12,762 nucleotides of DNA from Oscillospiraceae bacterium. Its GTDB lineage: Bacteria; Bacillota_A; Clostridia; Saccharofermentanales; Saccharofermentanaceae. Position 1 is the first letter of the stretch. The number at the start of each line of letters is the position of its first letter. Below, piece by piece: positions 6,673 through 12,762 of the stretch. Below the pieces are notes generated by a model. It ran no database searches. It worked only from the letters and a program-made list of their open reading frames with translations, and had not been told where the DNA came from. Location: assembly GCA_902803365.1 (NCBI GenBank), contig CADCPU010000159.1:1-12762 (forward strand), read 5' to 3'. The position numbers were made by a program, and so were the translations under genes.

Positions 6673-6802
6673 ACAAAGCCCGATTGATCTTCTTTTACAG
6701 ATCCGCGGGAATGACGTCAAGGCCAAGGCCGCGATGCGGTGCCTTCGGCAGCCTTGACGTCCTGCCACTTGGATCTGTTTTGGGTAATCAACCGGGCTTT
6801 GT
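6673..6802. repeat. Long imperfect inverted repeat, candidate structured RNA or cruciform
   Basis: The 130-base segment folds into one extended hairpin. ACAAAGCCCG (6673-6682) pairs with 6793-6802. After one mismatch TTGAT (6684-6688) pairs with 6787-6791. After an 8/8 internal loop ACAGATCC (6697-6704) pairs with 6771-6778. GACGTCAAGGC (6713-6723) pairs with 6751-6761. An apical stem joins AAGG and CCGC (6725-6732) to GCGG and CCTT (6736-6745). No T run follows on either strand, so it is not a normal terminator. It begins seven bases after the palindrome array. It could be a non-coding RNA, a DNA hairpin used in replication or recombination, or the relic of a small mobile element. No known family was recognised. 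Confidence 0.75.
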
Positions 6803-6810
6803 GTAGCAGT

Positions 6811-6840
6811 AAATTAAAAGACCGCCACGAGGGCGGTCTT
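6811..6840 (-). terminator. Terminator of the minus-strand HD-GYP/DUF4214 unit
   Basis: A nine-base perfect stem (6818-6826 with 6832-6840) closes a five-base loop. On the minus strand it is followed by TTTTAATTT, and it lies eight bases after the stop of the DUF4214 gene. On the plus strand the following GTTTGTG is a poor T run, so it mainly serves the minus strand. Confidence 0.85.
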
Positions 6841-6848
6841 GTTTGTGT

Positions 6849-9344
6849 TCAATATGGAAGGATCCTTGCTTCGATGCATTTATCCGTGAACTCCTGCGAG
6901 CGGGTGAATCCGAAGACCACATCGGAGCGCTGGGTGTCTGCGGCGAGGAAGCCGGTCCAGTAGGCCAGGCCTTCTTCGTCAGGCTCGCGGTCCATAAAGG
7001 TCAGGTAGAGACGGCTTATGAACTCGGAATCGGATAAGCCGTAGGAATTCATCTCGTCACTAAGGAAGAAGAATGCGCCGACTGATTCACCTGTCACTTC
7101 GAAGTTCGCGAGGGCGGATGCCCAGTATTGGCGGCCTTCCTCATCGTAGCTTCTGCCCATCGCGGTGGTGTACATTCGCTCGACGAAAGCGTAGGTCAGC
7201 GAGGTTGGCGGGATGGCGCCGGTAGGCTTCAGGTCGCCGCCCGAGCGGATTCCGTAGGAGGCGCATGTGTCTGCCCACTCCTGGGAATAGATGAAGCCGT
7301 TTGCGACTGTCACGCGGTCCATGGTGCCGGTCGAAAGCTGTGAGAGCCAGAATGCGAGGCCTTCGTCCTCAGGGTCACGGCCGAAGAAGGTCTTGTAGAG
7401 GATCGTGACGAATTCTTCGTCGGTGGTGCCGCGGGATTCAAATTCAGGAGAGAAGATGAAGCCTTGGGCGACTTCGGCGCCTGTGCGGCGGAAGGCGTAA
7501 AGCTCGTCTGTCCAGAATGCGCCGCCCTCTTCCTCAGGTTCACGGTCGAGGACGTAGATGTAGATGCGCTTTACGAACTCCATGATCTGAGCCTTTGATT
7601 CAGAAGGAGCAGCAGTGACGGTCGGTATTGCAGTCGGCTTAGAAGGTTTACCTGTCGGAGCCTTGGTAGGTTTGGCAGGTGCCGTGGTAGGGGCCTTGGT
7701 TGCCGTTGGAGAAGCAGTTGGTGTAGGCGTAGCCGGTCTGGCCGTCGGAGTTGGAGACGGAGCGATATCGGATGCGAAGAAACGCACCTTTCTCTCGAAC
7801 CAGTTGCCGACAGCGGTTACTATGGTCTTTTGGTTTTTGTCAAAATATCCGCCGGTCTCAGATTGATATCTTTCGCGGCCTTCCAGGATGAGGTTATTCG
7901 CGAAGAGAGCAGCCTCTGATTCGCTTTCTGTATTAGTTGTCAGGTAGATGTCGGATTTGGTCTCAGCGACCGTGATATTTCCTTTGGCTATAACGGCAGT
8001 TCCGGTAGCACAATTAATATCAATACCTCCGGTTCCGAAGTAGATGTTGTTACCCTTGATCGCTCCTGATTTTTGAGTGTGGATCTTGAGTTGGTCATAG
8101 CTTTTATTGGAATGTACGATATTAATATCTTTAGTGCAGACGATTGCTTCGTTATCAGTGTAGAGATCAGCATAGCCGTACACTGTGAGGTCCTCAGTAG
8201 ATGAGATAAACGGCTTGGTCATATCCATGCCTAATTCTGCGGCACGCTTTGAGATAATATCTTTGGCGTTATGCATATCCAAGGAATTGAAAAAGATCGA
8301 GTTCGTTCCCGGATAGTATGTAAAATCGTGGAGCACCTCCGTAAGATCCATGGAGGAATCCAGCTGCACACCGTAGATGCTGATCGGGAATTTCTTTACA
8401 GGCTCCTTTTTGTAATGGTATTGGGTGGTCACAAACGGGGCAAGCTGCTCGGAATACTTATATGGTGCGATGTACAATTGAACGTCCTGTTCAGGAATGT
8501 CCTGATCTTTAAAGGCCCAGTTCGTAAACCTGTTGAGGATATACGGAGCGTAGAAAGCAGAGTCCGCATAGATCTTCTTATCGTAGTATTTGCGGTCGCC
8601 TGATGCGTTGACCATTGAAAAATAAAGCATGTAGTAATCTGCCTTGGGGTATTCATCCCAGTAGACCATATCAGCATCGATCGCTAATCCCTGGAGAGAC
8701 TCAGGAGAAGAGATCGTCACATTCTCGAAAACTGCCGTATATGGTATGGACTTGTAGCCCTGGGCCTTTGGCTTGATATCGATCGTATAATCGTGCTTTC
8801 CCAGGACGGCGATCCTTGAAGCAGGAATGGATGTCTCAGTCGTAGTGAAAAAATAGTTATTAATACCTTCGCAATTAACAGTGATGGTGTAGGTGACTTC
8901 CGTATCAGTGACGTTAGATGTGTTATGTGTCCATCTGAGGCCTTGCTCGTCAAAAACGACGTTTTTCAATTTGTTCATCGTGACATAATTGACGTAGAAT
9001 GATCCTTCCCAGTGATACTTGTTACCTTGGGTATCATGCGCACTGAGTTCAACATCTGCCAACATGTCATTCAGGTCATATTGTATGAGGGCCTGGTTGA
9101 GGTCAAAGCTTTTCCCGGTCGTGCTCAAGACCAAGATACACTTACCGGTATCATGTCTGTAAACAAGTACAGAATAACCGTTAGTAACATTAGGAACTGC
9201 ATCCCACGATACCAGACCCTGTTCGTACTTAACATTAGTGAAAGTGCCGTCCGCGGCTTTGATATCGTCGGACGCTGCGAACCAGATACTGAATATCACC
9301 AAAAGTGAAAGGAATAGGCTCAGGGCTGATCTTACTTTGCGCAT
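6849..9344 (-). CDS. Secreted modular protein with Fn3-like domains and four DUF4214 repeats
   Basis: An 831-residue exported protein. A signal peptide (about 1-30, hydrophobic core 8-23, likely cleavage after DIKA) is followed by three beta-sandwich-like units (about 33-120, 123-212 and 215-311) with recurring GLVSW, GLRWT and MVYWD strands that resemble fibronectin type III. A beta-rich region (about 315-525) may be a beta-helix or carbohydrate-binding fold. A Pro/Thr linker (about 529-585, DNA 7605-7760) leads to four DUF4214-type repeats (about 588-635, 643-690, 718-765, 773-820), three with the core DREPEEEG or DPEDEGLAFW and the third diverged. DUF4214 occurs in large secreted and surface proteins, often in polysaccharide-related settings; its function is not established. 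No LPXTG motif, membrane anchor or known catalytic motif was seen. AGGAGG lies seven bases before the ATG. The HD-GYP gene ends only 33 bases upstream, so they are likely co-transcribed. It may be a surface output of the c-di-GMP genes (inference). Confidence 0.88.
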   Translation of the reverse strand: MRKVRSALSLFLSLLVIFSIWFAASDDIKAADGTFTNVKYEQGLVSWDAVPNVTNGYSVLVYRHDTGKCILVLSTTGKSFDLNQALIQYDLNDMLADVELSAHDTQGNKYHWEGSFYVNYVTMNKLKNVVFDEQGLRWTHNTSNVTDTEVTYTITVNCEGINNYFFTTTETSIPASRIAVLGKHDYTIDIKPKAQGYKSIPYTAVFENVTISSPESLQGLAIDADMVYWDEYPKADYYMLYFSMVNASGDRKYYDKKIYADSAFYAPYILNRFTNWAFKDQDIPEQDVQLYIAPYKYSEQLAPFVTTQYHYKKEPVKKFPISIYGVQLDSSMDLTEVLHDFTYYPGTNSIFFNSLDMHNAKDIISKRAAELGMDMTKPFISSTEDLTVYGYADLYTDNEAIVCTKDINIVHSNKSYDQLKIHTQKSGAIKGNNIYFGTGGIDINCATGTAVIAKGNITVAETKSDIYLTTNTESESEAALFANNLILEGRERYQSETGGYFDKNQKTIVTAVGNWFERKVRFFASDIAPSPTPTARPATPTPTASPTATKAPTTAPAKPTKAPTGKPSKPTAIPTVTAAPSESKAQIMEFVKRIYIYVLDREPEEEGGAFWTDELYAFRRTGAEVAQGFIFSPEFESRGTTDEEFVTILYKTFFGRDPEDEGLAFWLSQLSTGTMDRVTVANGFIYSQEWADTCASYGIRSGGDLKPTGAIPPTSLTYAFVERMYTTAMGRSYDEEGRQYWASALANFEVTGESVGAFFFLSDEMNSYGLSDSEFISRLYLTFMDREPDEEGLAYWTGFLAADTQRSDVVFGFTRSQEFTDKCIEARILPY
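7605..7760 (-). repeat. Low-complexity Pro/Thr/Ala linker coding region
   Basis: About 52 residues made almost only of Pro, Thr, Ala, Lys and Ser, with recurring TPTP, KAPT and KPT units. This is a typical extended, possibly glycosylated, spacer between the N-terminal domains and the DUF4214 repeats. The DNA is correspondingly repetitive and may vary in length between strains. Confidence 0.8.
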
Positions 9345-9377
9345 AACAGTTCCTCCTAAGAGATATTTCCAAATATA

Positions 9378-10739
9378 TTAAATTCTGCCGTCTCTGATGA
9401 GTTTGAGGAAGATATCCGCGATGTTAGGGTCGAACTGCGTACCCTTGTTATTCTCGAGCTCGCTGATTATCTCTTCCCTGGAGAGTTTCTTGCGGTAGAC
9501 ACGGTTGGAGTTCATGGCATCGTAGGAATCTGCAACGCAGATCATCCTGGCGATGAGAGGGATCTCCTCGCCCTTCTTGCCTTCCGGGTAACCCTTACCG
9601 TCGTATCTCTCGTGATGGTAGCGAGCGCCTTCGTCGGAATCAGGAAGGCTCTTGAAGTGGCGTAAGATCTCGCTGCCGCGGGTAGTATGTGATTTGATTA
9701 TGTCGAATTCCTCAGCGGTGAGCTTACCCGGCTTTCCGAGGATGCTGTCAGGAACTCCGATCTTGCCGCAGTCGTGAAGGAGCGCTACGTAGTAGATCTT
9801 GTCGAGCTCTTCTCCCTCATAGCCCATCTCGATCGCTATGAGCTTCGTAAACTGGGCAACGCGGTTGGAGTGACCGTTCGTGTACGGATCCTTGGCATCG
9901 ATAAAGCCCGTAAAGGTCTCGATCGACTCGCTGATCATCTCAAGGTCGTGCTCGTGGATAGACTTGTATTTCTCGTACTGGAATCCTGTGATGAAGAAGA
10001 TGAGCATCGCAATGATCCAAACACCCATACATATGCAAGCGACACGGAATATCGGTACGCTCCAGAGCACCCTGTGGAATGAATAGCTGAATTCCATCGT
10101 GGAATCATTTATATTCTCGTTGATCGGGACATACATGATGATGCCAGGGACGCTGGCCTCGTACGGTTCAACGGGGATCTCCTTCGCATTCTCGTTCGTG
10201 CTCGGAAGATAGACCAGGTAATCGCCTTTCTTCATGTGGATCAAAGTCTCGCCGTCGATCGTGATCGTATCAAAGGAAAATGCATCCTTGTTGAATTCGC
10301 GAAGATCAGGGACATTAGCGGTATATTCTCCGTCTGCCGTTTTCTGATGGATCTCAAGCGCGCCGTTCCATGCGGACATGAGATAGACTTCGCGGTCGAA
10401 TGTAAACTTGAATGAATAATCGGAGATCTCGTCCCCTGTATTGTTCCTGATATAGAAATCGTATGTGAATGCCTGGAAGTTGGGTTCGCTCAAACCTTCG
10501 CCGTAGTAATCGATGATCTTGGACCAGGTGTTGCTTCTGGGCTCGACTCGGACTGATACTTCGACATCTTTATTATCAGTCGCCATAAAGAGCTCGTCAC
10601 CTGTCGCGGCGCTCTGATGCTCTGTTCGGTTGTAGGTATTCTTGGAGATGAGGCCGGCTATAAAAAAGCCTGCAATGACGATAAGCATCACTGCAAACAC
10701 TATGGTTATGATACCTCTGTCTCTTCTGTTCTTATCCAT
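9378..10739 (-). CDS. Membrane HD-GYP c-di-GMP phosphodiesterase with a CBM2-like ectodomain
   Basis: A 453-residue protein with a membrane segment at about 10-32, an outside domain at about 50-222, a second membrane segment at about 230-253 and a cytoplasmic HD-GYP domain at about 262-450. Metal and signature residues look intact: NGHSNRV (His290), LLHDCGKIG (His322-Asp323), SHT (His351), YHHERYDGKGYPEG (His375-His376) and VADSYDAM (Asp404). This predicts hydrolysis of c-di-GMP. The ectodomain strands YDFYIRNNTGDEISDYSFKF (91-112 region) and YLMSAWNGALEIH recall carbohydrate-binding module family 2, where NTG and a buried Trp recur; this likeness is by eye only. The start is supported by TM placement; the ribosome site is weak (GTGGG). 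It is upstream of the DUF4214 gene by 33 bases and has its own promoter at 10811-10820. Confidence 0.92.
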   Translation of the reverse strand: MDKNRRDRGIITIVFAVMLIVIAGFFIAGLISKNTYNRTEHQSAATGDELFMATDNKDVEVSVRVEPRSNTWSKIIDYYGEGLSEPNFQAFTYDFYIRNNTGDEISDYSFKFTFDREVYLMSAWNGALEIHQKTADGEYTANVPDLREFNKDAFSFDTITIDGETLIHMKKGDYLVYLPSTNENAKEIPVEPYEASVPGIIMYVPINENINDSTMEFSYSFHRVLWSVPIFRVACICMGVWIIAMLIFFITGFQYEKYKSIHEHDLEMISESIETFTGFIDAKDPYTNGHSNRVAQFTKLIAIEMGYEGEELDKIYYVALLHDCGKIGVPDSILGKPGKLTAEEFDIIKSHTTRGSEILRHFKSLPDSDEGARYHHERYDGKGYPEGKKGEEIPLIARMICVADSYDAMNSNRVYRKKLSREEIISELENNKGTQFDPNIADIFLKLIRDGRI

Positions 10740-10810
10740 CAGATGCCCACGCTCAATAATAGATTAGCTGCGGTCAATAACCATATCCACACATACGACC
10801 ACCTTATATG

Positions 10811-10820
10811 ATTATATCAC
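10811..10820 (-). promoter_or_regulatory. Extended -10 promoter of the HD-GYP gene
   Basis: The minus strand reads GTGATATAAT, identical to the elements before the kinase and cyclase genes. A start near 10804 gives a leader of about 65 bases to the ATG at 10739. The cyclase gene ends at 10857 with no terminator in between, so read-through from it is also possible. Confidence 0.65.
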
Positions 10821-10856
10821 GGATAAAGATTGCTTGATACTTTGTCAGACCGCCTT

Positions 10857-12641
10857 TTACAGCATAAATCGTTCGGTCATGATGCCGTCGCTCTCGTGTA
10901 TCTTCTTCTTTTCCTCGTACATTATCATATCGGCACGCTCAAAGACATCCTGGAACGAACGGTCTTTCTCGCGATCGAAAACAGCACAGCCGAACGCGAT
11001 AGAGATGCGCTCCAAAAAGTTGTCAGAAGATTGCTTCTGATCCCTGAGCATCATCTTCAGGTTATCGAGCCTCTCTTCGATCCTCGCATATTCAAGGACT
11101 GAAGGGATTACGACGAATTCGTCGCCGCCGATCCTGAAGACGGTACTCATAGGGAAGGCAGTACAGATGATGTTCGCTGCTTTCTGCAATGCCGCATCGC
11201 CTGCCTTGTGACCCAAGTTGTCGTTAATGTGCTTGAGATAATTGAGGTCGCACATTATTACGGCAAATTCTGCCGTTCCGTTCCTGATCTGCGTATCGAT
11301 ATACTTGGCGGTATCTTCGTATGCGTGCTTATTCTTTACGCTGGTCAGAGAATCCACATATGCGAGGTTTCTCATGGTGACCAGGTCATCAGCCTGCTTC
11401 TTCAATTCCTTAGCGTCAGTCTCGATCTTGTGTTCCTGGATCCTGATCCTGGCTTCGATGTCTTCTGTCCTCGCGCGGATATTATCTACCGCGATACGGA
11501 AAGCTTTTGACAGTTCGCCAACCTCGTCATGCTTCTCGGGCGGCAGGACGACATCGTAATCACCTTCGCTGATCTCGTGCGCGGCTGCGGTGAGCTTTCG
11601 AAGAGGAATGGTTATGCGGGATGCCATCAACGCTGCAATGGATGCGAGGACTATGGAGATACCGATCGACAGTGATGCCATGATGACAACTGCACGGTCT
11701 CTCTCGCTATAGATGCTGTCATAGCCATCGCAGAGAACGAACTTCATACCGTTTCTGAGAGTTACGAACGCCATCGCGCGGTCGCGGCCCTCAAAGTAAT
11801 ATCTAATGAGTTCTTCACCGGTCGAAGGCTGGTCCAAAAGTTCCTCATGCTCGATTACCTTATCTTCTCCGTCATCGTGGAGATGGTCAAGTCCGAGATC
11901 GTCAATGTGGTAGTGAGCACTTCCGTCACCTTCCTTAAGGAACATATAACCTGTCTCGTGGTAGCTTAACGAGTCGACCCATTGAAGTAGTGTGGTGAAG
12001 TTTACATCGATACCGATTATAGCTACCGGTTTATCGTTAATATAGATCGGCTCTATGTAGGAGATGAGATACTGGTTAACGCTTTGATCAAAATACGGCT
12101 TCGTCCACATAGCCTCTTTGTTGGCGATCGGTCCGTAATACCAGTAATCGGCAACAGGGTCCTGCTCGATCTCTTCCTGGGTAAACGGGATAGTGATAAA
12201 CTTACCGTCTTCGCCCCTGGTGTAATATACGCCTTCCTCACGGCCGGTTACACCCGTGACATCAAGCGTGTAATGGATATATGCGCTTTGGATAAAGTTG
12301 TTATGTTCAGTTAGATAACGAATGAGATCATCAGCATCATCAACGATCGTATCTCGAAGCTCGCCGTCTTCGGTTATCGAATCAACATCAGGGATCTTGC
12401 TCAGAGTCCAACGAGAGACGGAACCAACGGCATCCTCGATCCTCAGAAGTTCCGTATCGAGATCGTCGCCGCGCTCCTCACAGAACAGGTTCATCTGTGT
12501 AGCTGCGCCCTTGGTAAGGATCTTACTGGTCAGCACGATACTGATCGTCATGAGAGAAGCCGCAAGCACAAAGGTTCCGATCGTTATCAGAAGCAACATC
12601 TTAGTGCTTATAGAATTAAAGACTGCTCTCGACTTATGCAT
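10857..12641 (-). CDS. Membrane diguanylate cyclase: dCache-like, HAMP, GGDEF
   Basis: A 594-residue sensor enzyme that should make c-di-GMP from two GTP. Membrane segment 1 spans about 16-38. A large outside domain of dCache type (about 40-315) contains the family-like stretch from YWYYGPI through PYFDQ to IEPIYINDKPVAIIGIDV. Segment 2 lies at about 318-341, a HAMP domain at 338-392, a helical linker at 392-425 and GGDEF at about 428-585. The active loop GGDEF is intact at 505-509, with Asp465 and the HINDNLGHKAGD helix in place. The four residues where an RxxD inhibitory site would lie (496-499) read FPMS, so product inhibition through that site is not expected. The outside domain has a His/Asp-rich stretch (243-265, five His) of unknown meaning. 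Shine-Dalgarno GGGGG lies seven bases before the ATG. Promoter at 12685-12694. Confidence 0.95.
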   Translation of the reverse strand: MHKSRAVFNSISTKMLLLITIGTFVLAASLMTISIVLTSKILTKGAATQMNLFCEERGDDLDTELLRIEDAVGSVSRWTLSKIPDVDSITEDGELRDTIVDDADDLIRYLTEHNNFIQSAYIHYTLDVTGVTGREEGVYYTRGEDGKFITIPFTQEEIEQDPVADYWYYGPIANKEAMWTKPYFDQSVNQYLISYIEPIYINDKPVAIIGIDVNFTTLLQWVDSLSYHETGYMFLKEGDGSAHYHIDDLGLDHLHDDGEDKVIEHEELLDQPSTGEELIRYYFEGRDRAMAFVTLRNGMKFVLCDGYDSIYSERDRAVVIMASLSIGISIVLASIAALMASRITIPLRKLTAAAHEISEGDYDVVLPPEKHDEVGELSKAFRIAVDNIRARTEDIEARIRIQEHKIETDAKELKKQADDLVTMRNLAYVDSLTSVKNKHAYEDTAKYIDTQIRNGTAEFAVIMCDLNYLKHINDNLGHKAGDAALQKAANIICTAFPMSTVFRIGGDEFVVIPSVLEYARIEERLDNLKMMLRDQKQSSDNFLERISIAFGCAVFDREKDRSFQDVFERADMIMYEEKKKIHESDGIMTERFML

Positions 12642-12684
12642 CCTTTGGCCCCCGTGTCAAAAATTATGCAGAATGGTAAAATAT

Positions 12685-12694
12685 ATTATATCAC
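12685..12694 (-). promoter_or_regulatory. Extended -10 promoter of the cyclase gene
   Basis: The minus strand reads GTGATATAAT. A GTGAGA hexamer 17 bp upstream matches the -35 consensus at four of six positions. A start near 12678 gives a leader of about 37 bases. The element overlaps the stop codon of the preceding partial gene. Confidence 0.7.
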
Positions 12695-12762
12695 TTTACG
12701 TATCGAATCTCACGCGTATTCCATCTTTTGAATATCTTTTCTTTGCCGTCGAGCTTATATCC
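12691..12762 (-). CDS. C-terminal end of an upstream minus-strand gene (partial)
   Basis: A frame open from the window edge encodes 23 residues ending in KIFKRWNTREIRYVK and a TGA at 12691-12693. The Lys/Arg-rich, well-formed tail looks protein-like, and its orientation matches the cyclase gene. The stop lies inside the cyclase promoter's GTGATATAAT, leaving a very short gap. The function cannot be told from so little sequence. Confidence 0.5.
   Translation of the reverse strand, partial: GYKLDGKEKIFKRWNTREIRYVK

Noticed and set aside
6673..6802. Integron attC-like site
   Set aside because: The extended hairpin recalls attC, and TAAC lies at the left edge, but the right end lacks a GTTRRRY box and there is no integrase or cassette nearby.
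6673..6802. Intrinsic terminator
   Set aside because: The stem is too long and interrupted, and no T run follows on either strand. The true terminator is the separate hairpin at 6818-6840.
7128..7866. Plus-strand frames rich in Val, Gly and Ala opposite the DUF4214 gene
   Set aside because: They mirror the repetitive linker and DUF4214 codons of the real minus-strand gene and have no ribosome sites or recognisable domains.
9362..9375. ATATTT-CC-AAATAT palindrome between the HD-GYP and DUF4214 genes
   Set aside because: It is short, made of A and T only, and sits in a 33-base AT-rich gap, so it is not distinguishable from chance.

Overview
The window looks like a stretch of chromosome from a Clostridia-type Firmicute, most likely a gut or rumen Lachnospiraceae/Oscillospiraceae relative. 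This is inferred from strong AGGAGG-type ribosome binding sites, roughly balanced GC, hybrid kinases with a Lachnospiraceae-style PAS-like module, XRE regulators with membrane tails, and a secreted DUF4214 protein with a Pro/Thr linker. No 16S or other species marker is present.

Layout, left to right. Positions 1-367 hold a doubtful partial reading frame, a candidate structured RNA ending in a perfect 12-bp terminator hairpin, and an extended -10 promoter. Positions 368-5487 are a tight plus-strand operon: a membrane hybrid histidine kinase with two receiver domains, a REC-(degenerate GGDEF)-EAL response regulator, and a stand-alone Hpt protein, closed by a terminator. Positions 5632-6147 encode an XRE regulator with two membrane segments. 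Positions 6148-6848 hold no credible gene but two striking elements: an array of 13 palindromes in three sequence families, all spaced by whole helical turns (6180-6666), and a long imperfect inverted repeat (6673-6802). On the minus strand follow, in transcription order, a dCache-HAMP-GGDEF diguanylate cyclase (12641-10857), an HD-GYP phosphodiesterase with a possible carbohydrate-binding-like ectodomain (10739-9378) and a secreted, probably surface-exposed DUF4214 protein (9344-6849). That strand ends in a terminator at 6818-6840. The right edge holds the end of another minus-strand gene.

The shared theme is cyclic di-GMP. One enzyme should make it (intact GGDEF), two should break it (intact EAL under phosphorelay control, and intact HD-GYP). 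The kinase lacks a fused Hpt domain and the operon supplies one separately, which fits a His-Asp-His-Asp relay ending on the EAL regulator. The secreted protein downstream of the HD-GYP gene may be a surface output of the same circuit (inference). A 10-base promoter element, GTGATATAAT, recurs before the kinase, cyclase and HD-GYP genes and once more at the left edge.

The most unusual feature is the palindrome array. Its 17-bp odd palindromes share one plan, TTA(N2-3)AT-N-AT(N2-3)TAA, come in blocks of 5, 4 and 4, and have centre spacings of 41-42 bp within blocks and 31 and 20 bp at the block junctions. The total of 468 bp over 45 turns gives 10.4 bp per turn, so every centre should lie on the same face of the DNA. 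I do not recognise it as a named element.
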